Assembly: GCA_963921795.1 (NCBI GenBank)
Contig: OY997642.1
Coordinates: forward strand, 64,437,640-64,501,639
Reading direction: 5' to 3'
Length of the DNA stretch: 64,000 nucleotides
DNA from: Nannobrachium achirus
Lineage: Eukaryota > Chordata > Actinopteri > Myctophiformes > Myctophidae
The translations under genes and the position numbers were made by a program. Shown here piece by piece: positions 10,272 through 22,263 of the stretch. Position 1 is the stretch's first letter, and each line of letters begins with the position of its first letter. The notes beneath the pieces were generated by a model. The model saw only the letters and a list, made by a program, of their open reading frames with translations, made no database searches and was not told where the DNA came from.

Positions 10272-11079
10272 CCTCTCTCGCTGGGGGACATCCTAGATCC
10301 CATGGCCACTCCGGAGGTCTGCAGATAGAATGTATTGCCAAATAAGAAATAATTTGACTTGAGTACTTCCTTGGTTAGTCCTATTAGACAGTCTGTGCTC
10401 GGGTTGCAATCAGATCTCTGATCTAAGAACAATTTTGCAGCTTGTAGGCCTCCCTCAAACGGAACATTAGTGTATAGAGACTCGATGTCCACCAAAATAT
10501 CGGTTTCCTGAATTTGTTGGATTTCATTAATCATTTTAATGAATTCCATGGAGTCTCGAGTGTACGAGGGTAAGTTGGTGACTAATGGTTGCAGAAAATA
10601 TTCTACAAATGCTGACATATTTTCTGTTAGTGAGCCAATGGCTGAAATGATTGGTCTACCCGGAGGTATATCCGTAAATTGTTTGTGCACTTTGGGCAAA
10701 GTATAGAATACAGGAGTAATGGGAAAGTCCACCTTCATAAAGGTATGTTCAGCCTTGGTGATAATCCCTTGCTGCAATAGATTGTTAAGCGCATCGTGGA
10801 TCCGTTCTACATACCTGTTGTAACCCCCTCATTCCTTGATAGAATTTGTTTTTATTTTACCTTGTAATTGGTCACTGCAGCCTGTTACCTTGGTAATAGA
10901 TGGTGGGCGGGGTTACCCCTGATTTTGAACATTTTGAACATTGTGAACATCTTGGTGCATTGTTACTCACCTCCTAGTGTTTGTATTTAACACTCACATT
11001 GCTTGTTAATTGCCATGAAACGTTGCCTAATAAAATCCCCCTGGGAGCTACAGTCGGTGTGCGGGCCTTCTTCTTGATC

Positions 11080-11720
11080 AGTTGTCCAGGTGCCCACATG
11101 CCCCAAGTGCCCAGTTGTCCAGTTGCCCACCTCTCCAAGTTCCCACATTTCCCTAGTGCCCAGTTGTCCAGGTGCCCACCTCTCTAAGTGTCCACATGTC
11201 TCAAGTGCCCAGTTGTCCACCTCTCCAAGTGCCCACATTTCCCAAGTGCCCACCTCTCCAAGTTCCCACATGTCCCAAGTGCCCAGTTGTCCAGGTTCCC
11301 ACCTCTCCAAGTGCCCACATGTCCCTAGTGCCCAGTTGTCCAGGTGCCCACCTCTCCAAGTGCACCACATGTCCCTAGTGTCCAGTTGCCCAGGTGCCCA
11401 CCTCCCCAAGTGCCCACATGTCCGTAGTGCCCAGTTATCCAGGTGCCCACCTCTCCAAGTGCCCACATGTCCCTAGTGCCCAGTTGTCCAGGTTCCCACC
11501 TCTCCCAAGTGCCCACATGTCCCAAGAGCCCAGTTGTCCAGGTGCCCACCTCTCCAAGTTCCCACATGTCAGTAGTGTCCAGTTGTCTAGGTGCCCACCT
11601 CTCCAAGTGTCCACATGTCCCAACTCCCAAGTGCCCAGTTGTCCAGGTGCCCACATGTCCCTAGTGCCCAGTTGTCCAGGTGCCCACCTCCCCAAGTGCC
11701 TATATGTCCGTAGTGAGGTC
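11080..11720. repeat. Minisatellite, about 48-bp units (GTGCCCAGTTGTCCAGG)
   Basis: About 13 units of GTGCCCAGTTGTCCAGGTG, CCCACCTCTCCAAG and CCCACATGTCC with variable omissions. Long open frames on both strands arise because the unit lacks stops; they are not genes. A separate block lies at 11803-11895, and related units occur at 7020-7112 and about 36915-36980. A half-copy of the repeat at 19484 (CCCCTAAAACCTTTAGTTAG) interrupts the array near 11738. Confidence 0.9.
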
Positions 11721-11895
11721 AAAGTGAGGTCTTCTGCCCCTAAAACCTTTAGTTAGAGAAAGTTAGCAGAGTCTTTGACTAACTTTAACCATATGTCCGT
11801 AGTGCCCAGTTGTCCAAGTTCCCACAAGTCCCTAGTGCCCAGTTGTCCAGGTGCCCACCTCCCCAAGTGCCCACATGTCCCTAGTTCCCAGGTGT

Positions 11896-12371
11896 CAGTC
11901 AGTCCCGGCCCTGCAACACCTACTGTGTGGGGCCCCAGCCTGGCCCTGCACTGCCTGTACTGTGATGTGCCACAGTCTGGCCCTGCGCCGCCTACAGGCC
12001 AATATTTGGAGAAAATTTGTAAACATTTTTGTGATTAGTAGTGACACATCTGAAGGTGGAAAAGTAGATGGTCAGCAAGGCTCAGGCGTTAATGATTTTT
12101 GCATTATGTTTTTTAGACAATTGAACAACTGATGAACGTGGAGTTGCAGATGGAGGGAGACACTATTTTTGTGGTACCCCATTTGAATTAGGTAGTGAGA
12201 ATTAGGCAGTGAGATGGTCTTGTTTTACCCTCAAGGGGACAAAGTTGATATTGCTGGGCTGATTTAAAAAAATAAATGTCATTTCATTGTAATAGAATCT
12301 TGCCTTAACATTGTTTAGTTCATACCAATTGTAAATAATGCATGTCCACATACAGGCTCTAATGCCTGTCA
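11896..12371. other. No gene recognised
   Basis: A CCTGGCCCTGC / CTGGCCCTGCG duplication at 11910-12000, then AT-rich sequence without a convincing frame. Confidence 0.5.
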
Positions 12372-12380
12372 GCATGACGT

Positions 12381-12715
12381 TAGTCTCGCGTGGCCAGACT
12401 GTTGCCTCCGCGATTTGGTCAAATGCTCCCAGCATACAGTCTGGCAAACCGGAATAGAAATGATGAGTGCGAGATAAAGCGGAAGTGAAGCCTCCTCGTC
12501 ATTTCCGTTTCCGTCTCACATCGCACACATTTATCATTATATAAATATAAATCATATAAGCATGTTTTACTTGCTGCTTAGCAGAAATAACATTTTAAAA
12601 TATATTTTCTTGAACGGTAATACCCGTTTCCATTACTCGCCGTTCGGGAGCTGCTGTTCCAGACTCTATATAGAATTCAGAGATTGTGGAATAGTTGTCT
12701 GGCTACGCGAGACTA
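12381..12715. mobile_element. 335-bp MITE with TAGTCTCGCG termini and 9-bp target duplication
   Basis: TAGTCTCGCGTGGCCAGAC at left and GTCTGGCTACGCGAGACTA at right are inverted ends. GCATGACGT flanks both sides exactly (12372-12380 and 12716-12724). A 9-bp duplication suggests a Mutator-like or related superfamily, although 8 bp plus a chance match (hAT) is possible. No coding sequence. Confidence 0.85.
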
Positions 12716-12834
12716 GCATGACGTGGGTTCAGGTCACGATCCCGATGACCTTTGCTTGCGTGTCACTCCCCATCTCCCAGTGTTATTTTTTACAGCAAAT
12801 TTTGATTTAGTCTTAGTCTTTTGAGTAGAAAAGA

Positions 12835-14010
12835 AGATTTCTAAGACATGTTAAGTGTGCCTGCAGCTCGCTAAGTGTGTGTAATAGCAGTTGGTGTTAG
12901 GCATTAGCATTTTTAGCATTATCATTGATTTTTTTGCTTTAGCATTAGCTAGCATTAGCATTTTAGCATTAGCAATTTTAACATTGGCATTTGTTAGCAT
13001 TAGCATTTGTTAGCCTTAGCATTTGTTAACATTACCATTAGCATGTGTTAGCATTAGCATGTGTTAGCATTAACATTTGTTAGCATTAACATTTGTTAGC
13101 ATTAGCATTTGTTAGCATTAACATTAGCATGTGTTAGCATTAGCATTTGTTAACGTTAGCATTTTCTAGCATTAGCATTAGCATTTGTTAGCATTAGCGG
13201 TTAGCCGTTGGGACTGTGGAACCACCCACCGAGTTTGAGACCAGTAACGTGTTGGGAAGTGGAGACATGGCTGTTTAAAGCCCAGCCAATAGGAAGGCAG
13301 AGGGGGTGGGGCTTAAGCAATTACAGATAATTCCTATTGGCCATGTAAGTACACACGAGTTTCGAGACGGTACCATGCTGCAAAGACATGGCTGTTTAAA
13401 GCCCAGCCAATAGGAAGGCAGAGGGGGCGGGGCTTAAGCAATTACAGATAATTCCTATTGGCCATGTAAGTACACACGATTTTCGAGACGGTACCATGCT
13501 GCAAACTGGAGATATAACTGTTTAAATATCAGCCGATAGGAAGATAGGGGTGGGGCTTAAGTAATAATTCCCTATTGGCCGTTTAAGTCCAGACACCAAG
13601 TTGCAAGACGGTACCATGCTGTGAACTGGAGTAATGGCTGTTTAAAGCCCAGCCAATAGGAATACAGAGGGGGCGGGGCTTAATAAATTACAGCTCATCC
13701 CTATTGGCCGGAAAAATACCAAAGTTGTGTGCGCATTTTAAAGTTTAAATGACGTTGCTAGGCAAAAGTATGGCAGAGTTATGTGGCGCCAAAGTTTCTG
13801 TTTTTTTTTTTTTTTCGAGTCCCCCATTCAAAGTCAATGGGGTTTTTGGGCGTTTTTTGCGAATTACGTCGCCATGGTAAAGCGGATCCGAAATAAAAGT
13901 AATAGCACCCCATTCCCGGCCGAGCCGCACGTTTTGATGAATATATTGCGGGGGTGGCGTAAATTGTGCGGCAGTTATTACGTGCCGAAATTTGTGGCGA
14001 CTTTACTTAC
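12835..14010. repeat. Composite repeat, copy 1: TTAGCA array, CCAAT/GC-box tandem units, unique tail
   Basis: It starts with GTGCCTGCAGCTCGCTAAGT, then about 300 bp of TTAGCATTAGCATTTG-type array (12890-13200). Four tandem units of about 120 bp follow (13270-13700), then a tail with GTTGCTAGGCAAAAGTATG and GTGGCGTAAATTGTGCGG. A diverged second copy with the same order is at 14420-16255. Confidence 0.8.
13270..13700. repeat. Four about 120-bp tandem units, each with CCAAT and GC boxes
   Basis: Units start with CTGTTTAAA near 13270, 13390, 13518 and 13637. Each has AGCC(A/G)AT(A/T)GG (CCAAT box), most have a GGGG(C/T)GGGGCTTAA GC box, and each has an inverted CCAAT box (CTATTGGCC). Seen directly. 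Promoter function is only an inference from motif content. Confidence 0.8.
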
Positions 14011-14153
14011 GGTATATATATGTCACGGTTAGATAGAGAAACGGTTAGATAGAGAAACGGAGCGCTCGTCGTGCGTCGCGGGGCGGAACAAGCGGTCGCT
14101 TTGAGGCACAACAACGTCGCGTCGGCAGGAATGATAGCGCGCACCCCACGGAG

Positions 14154-14209
14154 GTTAGGGTTAGGGTTAGGGTTAGGCATAGTTTTACTGAGGTTAGGGT
14201 TAGGGTTAG
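14154..14209 (+). repeat. Telomere-like GGTTAG tracts
   Basis: GTTAGGG units in two blocks separated by CATAGTTTTACTGA. The same spacer occurs inverted at 37095-37150, so this is an interspersed repeat rather than a fossil telomere. Confidence 0.7.
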
Positions 14210-14419
14210 AGTAAGGCATAGTAAGCTAATGGCTAAACACTGCCGAGCTAGGCTAGTAAATAAACGAAAGAGAGTCGCAAATGAGTGACGTCAGCCCCTC
14301 ACTAGTGAACGGCTGTTGCCGCCATCTGGTGGTGATTGGTGTGTGGTGAACGACAAAACAAGTGCTCTTACCATGATCTCACTGAGTTACCCAAACTGAC
14401 TAACATATACACTAGAAAA

Positions 14420-16255
14420 GAACATTTCTAAGAATTCTAAGAGTGCCTGCAGCTCGCTAAGTGTGTGCAACCTTGTGTAGTGGTTGGTGTTAGCATTAGT
14501 ATTGGATTTTTTAACAGTAGCATTTTTAGCATTAACATTTTTAGCATTTTTAGCATTAGCATTAACATTTTTTAATTAACATTTTTAGCATTAGCTAGCA
14601 TTAGTATTAGCTAGCATTAGTATTAGCTAGCATTAGAATTTTAAATTAGCATTTTTAGCATTAGCTAGCATTAGCATTTGTTAGCATAAGCATTTGTTAG
14701 CATTAGCATTACCATTACCATTTTAACATTATTTTTTTTTAGCATTATCATTTGTTAGCATTAGCAATATTAGCTTTAGCATTAGCGGAAGTAGCGGTAA
14801 GCCGTTGGGGCCGTGGGACCACCCACCAAGTTTGAGACCAGTAACGTGTTGGGAAGTGGAGTTATGGCCAAATACAGCTTTGGCCAATCAGAAGAGGGGG
14901 CAGGGCTAAGTTAAACCAATTAAGCTGAAGGACTCTGAAACAAGTCAAATGACACCACCCACAAGTCTGTACGACAAACGGCGAGATAAAGCCAAATAAA
15001 GTTTCGGCCAATCAGAAGAGGGTGTCATGAACCTCACCAAATGGTCTAGGCAAGAGGGTCAGAACATTTTTCACACCCAAACCGAGTTGCAAAAATATAT
15101 ATAATTTATTACAATATAATTTGGAGTGATTTACAAAATGTTTTCTCTTCTTTAACACTATCAAAAATAGTAGAATATATATATAGCGATAGGTATCCAG
15201 GAATATTAGTAGATAATATATTTACTACTAGAAGTGGATATAAGTTAATTATAAAGAGAGCATTTTAGTCAGCTGGCCCATGCCGGCTGACTGGCCCATG
15301 GCTCAATGCTAAACAGTTAGCCAAAGAATGGAACTAACAAATAAAGAATGGTCTAAACACAAGTTATAAAGCAACGAAAATAATAAGCTAAATAAGAAGG
15401 AAACGAAAATACACCAACTCAACCAAAAGGGACCTTCCCGAAGGGTCTGCAACACAATAGTAATTCAACCATAAAACAAAAAGGTGCGGCTCAAGCGGGG
15501 AGTCTGTTGGGAAACAGGGCCAACAGGGCCAACTACTATAAAATGACCATCGCCATTTTATAGTAGTTGGCAGGGGGCGGGGACATCTCCCCTTCCGCTG
15601 ACGTCATCTACTCTCCACCCAACCGAATCATCTCAATCATCTCCCCACACTTCTGTCCGCAGAGCAGTGCAGACAGCAGAATATAATACACCATAATACT
15701 CATAATAATAATAATAATAACAATAATAACAGGGCATCAGCGGGGGGCGGGGCTAAGTTAAACCAATTAAGCTGAAGGACTCTGTAACAAGTCAAATGAC
15801 ACCACCCAGAAGTCTGTACGAAGTTGAAATCACGTTGCTAGGCAAAAGTATGCCAGAGTTATGTGGCGCCAAAGTATCTGTTTTGTTCTGCTTTCCCCCA
15901 TTCAAAGTCAATGGGGTTTTTGCGCGTAGTTTTTTTTTACTAATTACGTTGCCATGGTAACGCGGATCGGAAAGAAATAGTAATAGCACACTATTCCCGG
16001 CCCAGCCGCACGTTTTGATGTAGGCCTATATAAAGCGGGGGTGGCGTAAGTTAGTTATTACGTGCCGAAATTTCCCCCATTCAAAGTCAATGGGGTTTTA
16101 GGGCGTAGTTTTTTAAGAATTACGTCGCCATGGTAACGCGGATCGGAAAGAAAAGTAATAGCACACCATTCCAGGCCGAGCCGCACGTTTTTATGTATAT
16201 ATTGCGGGGGTGGCGTAAATTGTGCGGCAGTTATTAAGTGCCGAAATTTGCAAGG
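14420..16255. repeat. Composite repeat, copy 2 (diverged)
   Basis: Same start (GTGCCTGCAGCTCGCTAAGT), a TTAGCA array (14500-14795), and GTTTGAGACCAGTAACGTG. The tail block is present twice (about 15830-16070 and 16075-16255), each with CCCCCATTCAAAGTCAATGG and GGGGGTGGCGTAA. An unrelated segment at about 15020-15740 with an AAT microsatellite (15701-15730) interrupts it. Confidence 0.7.
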
Positions 16256-16270
16256 AAAATACTTAATTAA

Positions 16271-16931
16271 CTCACTTAGCGCCGAGCGACTTTCGGGGCG
16301 ACTAACTAATGATGGCGTTTAGTGCCGAGCGACTCGGAGCGACTTTTATATAAAAGCATTGTTTAAGCTTTTAATTTGGGTTGATAGACGGAGCGGAACG
16401 GTTAGCTTACCTTCGACTAGCATACAGATGAAAACCGTGAAAAAAAAGGATACGATTATGACGTCACCTTTAAGCCATAGCTTCCTGTTTACATAGGCCT
16501 CTGTTAGCCGCTAGGCTCAATGCAAACCATCCGACCCTCACGTAGCTTCACTAGGTCGGATTTTGATTCGGAAACTTTCTGTGTGGCATCTATATACGTT
16601 CCGATGCCCATACCAATGGTGGTTTGAGACGATCAAGCACGAATTGAGCAGTATTGAGCTCAAATGGCGGCCCGCGGCCTGTCCATTGAATGTCAATGGA
16701 GAGCATGTCATTGTACCATCCTGTTATGTCATGAACCTTGTTTTTTATTCTGACTTAACATGGGACCATGGAAAGTCTATGAGCTATGGCTCACTCTAGT
16801 GGTCATCTTGTGGCATCTGCAGGCACGTGTACCTGTTTATGTAATGTGATTTTGGGGATTCAATATAGCTATTTCCTGGCGTTATAAGCGCAGATTCATA
16901 TTGAAATCTGGCTCGCTCGGCGCTAAGTGAG
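16271..16931. mobile_element. TTAA-target element (about 660 bp)
   Basis: TTAA then CTCACTTAGCGCCGAGCGA at left; CTCGGCGCTAAGTGAG then TTAA at right. The 4-bp TTAA target duplication and matched termini fit piggyBac- or Kolobok-type non-autonomous elements. No transposase frame. Related termini occur at 41255-41674 and 60964-61618. Confidence 0.8.
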
Positions 16932-16935
16932 TTAA

Positions 16936-18711
16936 GTATAGTGGTGTAAGTGTTTTGCCATTGCATGGCAGGCACACTTAATTAATAATGACAATAACAT
17001 ACGTGTGCTCGCTTTCAGCAAGCCCACAATTACCATCGTCCTTCAAATTGACATCCTACAGAATACCGTTTCCCAAATAGTGGGACCCATTTCTGGGTCC
17101 CTGACACATTTTTATGGGTCACAAATGGGTCACATCTTTCATGAATAACAAAACACATGGGAGGAAACAGGTTTAATGTAAAACAATAACGGAACATTTC
17201 AAAAGTAATAAACTGCAAATTAAAACCCCAACTACAAATGAGAACAACCTCTAAACATCAGGGGAGACAGAAAATGACACAGATCATGACAAGCAGCTCT
17301 TAAAGATGACATGATTTTTCCCCCACCCTACAACATAATCATAAGGTATTATGATTATACTTGGAGGAAGATTATTATTATTAGATTTTTTTTTCATCCA
17401 AAAACATGTACATACAGTATTACAATTATGTTTTTTATGTGGCCATATCCACCTTATCATTAAGTATGCCAGGTTGTCAGTGACTGGGGTGCAACGGCTG
17501 AGTCAGCCCATGGTTCGGTTCGAATCTCATTTTTTGGCTCATGGTTTCGGTTCGGTTTAGGTACAGTAAAAAAAAAAAAAAAAAAAAAAAAGATTTGAAA
17601 ATATTTCCATATTTTATTTTAATATTTTAAAAAAATCTATTCAGACACATTCTGCAAAGGTTCACAAAATCTATCGTTTGGGTTCAGTGCAATACTAGTT
17701 TTTATTTTTTTTAGTGGTGATTTTTTTTAGTGGTGACTCAGCTGAAGTTAGCTAGCCTGACACTTCAGTCCGCACATCACCCCCCCCTGTTGGTGGGTGG
17801 TTTGTAGTGTGGACTGAAGCTGCACATATTTTAATCTATTTCAAACGCGCCTGAAGAGCGGGCGCATTGAATGGGCCAATCAGGGTTGTATGCTTGGGGC
17901 ACGTGAACTCTATGCTCCGGTCCCAGCCCCCTCCAAACAGAGCTCTTGAGCTCACGTGAGACTCGCTCGTGGACTCTGATTGGTGTCCTCTGCCCACGTG
18001 AGAGTCTAGTGGACTCTGATTGGTCCGTGAAAACTGTAATGGCGGAGTCAGACTCGACTCGTATTATTTTAATAAACTATGAATAGTGCCGTTTCCTCAC
18101 GTTTTAATACCATTTTGCACTAACGTAAACATGCAGACATATAATATGTTATGAGAAATAACGTATTTTTGCAATGTCACGCCACGTCGCCGTCGCGTGT
18201 GTGTGTGTGTGTGTGTGTATGTGTGTGACGTCAATAGGCTTTAGCCCGCCCACGCCGAAGTAGAATCTGCCCTGGTAATCTCAGACTCTCCCGGAGTGAA
18301 ACGTAGTGAACGTAGTGTGAGATGTCTGGCGCTCGCAGTCAGGCAAGAAGTTAGCCACACCCACAGCTGTTGCTGGATGGTGAAAAGGGGAGGGGATGAT
18401 GTGATGTCATTATTTCAATGGGGCCGTTTGAATCGGAGGGGGCTTTCAGCTTTCAGGAGGAAACAAAAAATACCAAGGGAAGACATATTTCCATATTATA
18501 ACCACTTCTTCTAGGGATGGCTTTCCCAAGTGCAAATGTGTGCCAAGAACAATCTTTGCTTCATATTAAGCCAATTACCAAAGATGGTCCTTTCGTTTAG
18601 AACTCAATACTTCCATAAATTTCAAGTAAAGACTCACTATAACTTCCAACTATTCATACAAAACAATGCACCCCAAACCCTAACCACAGGCATCAGGGGT
18701 CTTAAGGTAGT
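16936..18711. other. No gene recognised
   Basis: It contains GGGTGCAACGG (about 17487), a poly-A run (17568-17591), a (GT)n at 18196-18218 and an AT-rich remainder. Open frames are short and without domains. Confidence 0.5.
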
Positions 18712-18719
18712 ATTCTAAT

Positions 18720-19086
18720 TAGGGCTGGAACGTTAACTGATTAATTGTGTTTAATTAATTACAGAAAATTAACGTGATTAAAAACATTAACGCATTTTAA
18801 TCAGTTTTTGCACCACATAACCTTCCGTTTCGGGCATACGGATCAAAGCGATGCACAAATCAAGAAGAGACAACAAACGCAAAGGGAGAAATAGCCGATC
18901 AGAGCGCTTTGCTTGGCCCAGTGGATGCGAAATTTAGATTTAAAAAACTCACTCGTACAACAAAATGTGTTTTACTTGAAAAAAATGCTTCTCGTGTAAA
19001 ATAATAATATGTGATTAAAATGTGATTAATTAATTACAAAGCCTGTAATTAATTAGATTAATTGTTTTAATTGCATCCCAGCCCTA
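18720..19086. mobile_element. hAT-type MITE (367 bp)
   Basis: Ends TAGGGCTGGAACG and CATCCCAGCCCTA. Flanks ATTCTAAT (18712-18719) and AATCTAAT (19087-19094) match at 7 of 8 bases, as in an aged 8-bp hAT duplication. The interior is AT-rich with paired GATTAATTG / TTAATTA blocks. Confidence 0.85.
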
Positions 19087-19312
19087 AATCTAATCTCTAA
19101 CAAAATAAAAGATGAAAATAATTCTCATCGTGATATTATCCATTATTTATCTTAAAACAATAACTTAAACCTACTATGTTTCAGTATCTTGGTCTTGAGT
19201 CTTAATGTCAACGCCATAGACAAATACAAAACAGAAAAAGTACAAAACTATGGCACCACCCCTTAAAGTTAAACCCTCAAACTAAATGGTCTGTGTGTTA
19301 GATGTAAGTAGA

Positions 19313-19445
19313 AAGATGACACAGGTTGATCCTCCAGGGTGTCCAGAGGACATCCTGCTAGTTGGACATCAATCATCAGATGACTCAGAGCAGCTTGACG
19401 GAGCCTGTGAGAGAGTTGAACAAACACAATGTCAAAGTGAGGTAG
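19313..19445 (+). repeat. Two-copy repeat (also at about 51953-52078)
   Basis: AGGTTGATCCTCCAGGG, GTCCAGAGGACATCCTGCTA and CAGATGACTCAGAGC recur in the same order at 51.95 kb. No domain recognised. Confidence 0.65.
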
Positions 19446-19483
19446 AACGTGTTAATGTCTACTTTCTGCCCCTAAAACCTTTA

Positions 19484-19738
19484 GTTAGGGAAAGTTAGCC
19501 GAGTCTTTGACCAATATGGGAACTAAATGCATACCAATAGCTTTCTTCACAAATGTGTTCATTTACCTCTGAACTTTGTGCTTTATTTTCCTGTATACCC
19601 CAACTTTGATTGGCTCCCACAAAGTTTCACAAGGGAAAACTTTGTTGAACACATTTTATGAACACATTTTGAGAAGAAAGCTATTGGTAAGCATTCAGTT
19701 CCCAGATTGGTCAAAGACTCGGCTAACTTTCCATAACT
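19484..19738. repeat. Fold-back element, about 75-bp arms
   Basis: GGAAAGTTAGCCGAGTCTTT at left is inverted as AAAGACTCGGCTAACTTTCC at right. Complementarity continues through CCAATAGCTTTCTTC / GAAGAAAGCTATTGG. A half-copy lies inside the minisatellite near 11738-11790. Confidence 0.8.
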
Positions 19739-20537
19739 ACAGTAGGCCTACTTATCTAAAACAAACTACCAGAACACCGCAGGTCTGCAACTAGAACAAC
19801 TTTCTGTTTGCTGCTGCCTTTGATGTATTCGTTTTTTTCCTCTTCTGCACTGTAACCTTTTTTGTATTTTTTCTTTTTTACTTATTTTGTTTTATATAGT
19901 ACATCCTAATGTCCTCACCAATGTTCCATCTAATTTTTCATAGGTCTGAGCAAACACTCCAACATTCAGTGTGCAACTTGAGTGACGACTGAGCAACATA
20001 ATATGACCAGTGCACTGTGTAAGAAGTCTGGGAGCCAAAGGGTGATTTTTGGCTGAACGTGGATTCGCCTGTAAAAGTTTTTTTCTCAACTGATTCTTGT
20101 AGCTTGGGGTCACCTCTTAAGGATTCAAGATGATGACCAGTGATATCCATTGAGCATTTTTTTATTATTAATCCCTTAATGCCTGAAACACAAGAAATCC
20201 ACCCAAAATAGAGTTTTATGGTATTTCATACAAAATACTTGATTTAAATGCACAAAGTTTGCTTTCTGCAGTGTTTATCCATAAAAGTGTATACGTACAG
20301 TGCATTAGATTAGATATTTATGCATTTTTAATATTAACCATTTCATGCCCAGAACATCAAAATCTCTAATATTAGTCCAGACTAGAGGATAGTGACGAAA
20401 ATCGTTCACTTTTTCATAAAAGCGTGAAATTCTGTACACTTGTACAGTTTGGGGCCCTGAACATTTTCAGATATGGAGCCATCGCAAAAACGCCCCCTGG
20501 TGGCCATGGTGGCCATTTTAATTTCCGCCATTGCCAA

Positions 20538-22263
20538 GACCTTAAAGTAAGGAAGGCACTCGCTTGGAGGGCCCTGAACGGCATGAACAGTGTATGGAAC
20601 TCTAGCCTCCCCCGCCAAATCAAACTTAGCTTCTTCTTTGCAACAGTGGAGTCTGTTCTCCTCTATGGCAGTGAATGCTGGACCCTGAAGCCAACCCTGC
20701 AGAAGTCTCTAGATGGGTGCTACACTAGAATGTTGCGTGCAGTACTCAACATCAACAGGAGTGCACATGTTACCAACAGGAGCCTGTATGAGGGAATACC
20801 AAGGGTAAGCGAGAAAATTGCCACCAGAAGAATGAGACTAGCAGGACACTGCCAAAGACACCAGGAGCTTCCAGCCAGCAAATTGGTACTGTGGGAGCCA
20901 ACTAGGGCTGACCTTCGATTACTTTTTTCATAATCGAAGCTTAATCGAAGCTTTCTTTCGAACTTCGAAGCTTCGATGACGGCGACCGGGGGGGGGGGGG
21001 GGGGGGGGGGCGGTAGGGAGCAAAAGTTTATCGGTTACATAAGTGATAACCGTCAAGGAAATGTGTTTAAAAATGCGTGATTTACACAATTTTAAAAGGG
21101 AAAACACACCATTTTTTTCCTCATAATAATGCTCCTTATTTTCATTAAATAGTACAACAATACAACGAGGAAGAAGAAGATACGAATGTTTTCTACATTA
21201 AAGAAAGTTGTTTTTGCAGGACAAGTAGGATTGACATAATCACATCACGTCAGTAATGTAACAAAGCGCGGCTGCAACAGCAAACACTGCAGCGCGACTC
21301 GAGCCCTATATAACAAACAGATTAACTCCCAAGTCCCAAGGTGTTGTACACGCTAATGTAATAGTAGATTTTATAGTAAATAATTGCACTGCACTGTGTC
21401 TGAATTAAAGTTCCACACTCATCAACCGAAAGCTGATGGTCAGGCTCAGACAACGTAGCCTACTCTATGCGGGCGCGACTATTGAGCTTGCAGCAGATCC
21501 GATATAAACTTCATCAACACCACGACAACGTAACCCTAGCAAGTTGGGTTTTAAGCTCTTTTTTCCTCTTTAAAACGGGATCGACGCTGACGGGGTCCGT
21601 TTTGTAAAATCCAATTTTCGCTGTTTGTTTCCTTGCGTTGAGTTGTGTGTCTGTCAGCGAGTGGAAGACAGCAAACGCATGCATGGATCATGTTACACCG
21701 ACAATGGTTTGATAACGAAATGTGTGACTGCATCGCATAGTTGCATTGGGTGATGTTACTCAGACATTGGTGTCACACATTTCGGTGCCAAACGCATGTC
21801 GTTGTATATGTGACAGCGCGCTGTCTTTTCTTTTTTTTCTTCATCATCGACCATTCTGATGGCTTCATGCATGCTCTTGTTGCTGTTGGGCTTGTTATTA
21901 ATGTTAACACGTGTGTGAGAAGGGGGTGACGCTATCACGCTAGAGTGGAGCGAGGCGCATGCAAGCTAAGGCACGCGGCCCCCCCAAAGGACAAACGGCC
22001 GCGGCCGATTATTCGAATTTATTTTTCAAATTCGAATACCGTGCCTTCGAACGAAGCTTCGAATATTCGAATTTTTTGGGTCAGCCCTAGAGCCAACACA
22101 TGGGCACCGGTCGCGAGGACGTCCCACAAAAACATACGTGGACGTACTCAAGGAAGACGTAGGGACACAGAACACCAATGAGCTGGCCAGATGTATGGAG
22201 AACCGAGATGACTGGAAACAACGATGGAGGGCTCGTCTGAGGACGACCTAGAGAGAGAGAGAG
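20538..22263 (+). mobile_element. 5'-truncated LINE with 8-bp target duplication, itself hit by a hAT element
   Basis: ATTGCCAA flanks both ends (20530-20537 and 22264-22271); the inverted partner near 27770 preserves the empty site (ATTACCAA). Coding remnants at 20538-20902 read ATVESVLLYGSECWTL and LDGCYTRMLRAVLN, then RRMRLAGHCQRH and KLVLWEPT. After the hAT, 22098-22251 ends at a TAG. This is the C-terminal tail of a LINE reverse-transcriptase polyprotein of the type annotated in databases as transposon-derived F52C9.6. The tail is (GA)n. Confidence 0.8.
20903..22089. mobile_element. hAT element (1187 bp) inside the LINE
   Basis: Ends TAGGGCTGACCTTCGATTA and TTTTTTGGGTCAGCCCTA. GAGCCAAC duplicated exactly (20895-20902 and 22090-22097). 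The subtermini are rich in TTCGAA / TCGAATATTCGAA. A poly-G run lies at about 20990-21010. No transposase frame is evident, so it is non-autonomous. Confidence 0.9.

Larger units (their letters stand above)
7540..10835 (-). mobile_element. Penelope-like retroelement (RT and GIY-YIG region), broken by two DNA insertions
   Basis: Minus strand. The right-hand part (10272-10835) has FYTLPKVHK, PGRPIISAIGS, DIESLYTNVP and GVAMGS, reverse-transcriptase motifs of the Penelope-like group. A short middle part lies at 9617-9706. The left part (8076-8580) starts at the catalytic YLDD motif and ends with RRGGDINKMLL and GLNEDYDIRPFL. Insertions at 8587-9610 and 9707-10271 separate these pieces. The terminal region 7540-7700 carries a hammerhead-like motif. 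The element is plainly dead. Penelope-like elements reverse-transcribe at the target and often encode a GIY-YIG endonuclease. Confidence 0.8.

Noticed and set aside
11080-11720. CRISPR-like direct repeats
   Set aside because: Repeats are contiguous with no unique spacers, and the genome is vertebrate.
11087-11756. Several overlapping open frames of 70-160 codons on both strands
   Set aside because: They follow the stop-free minisatellite unit and encode only its translation.
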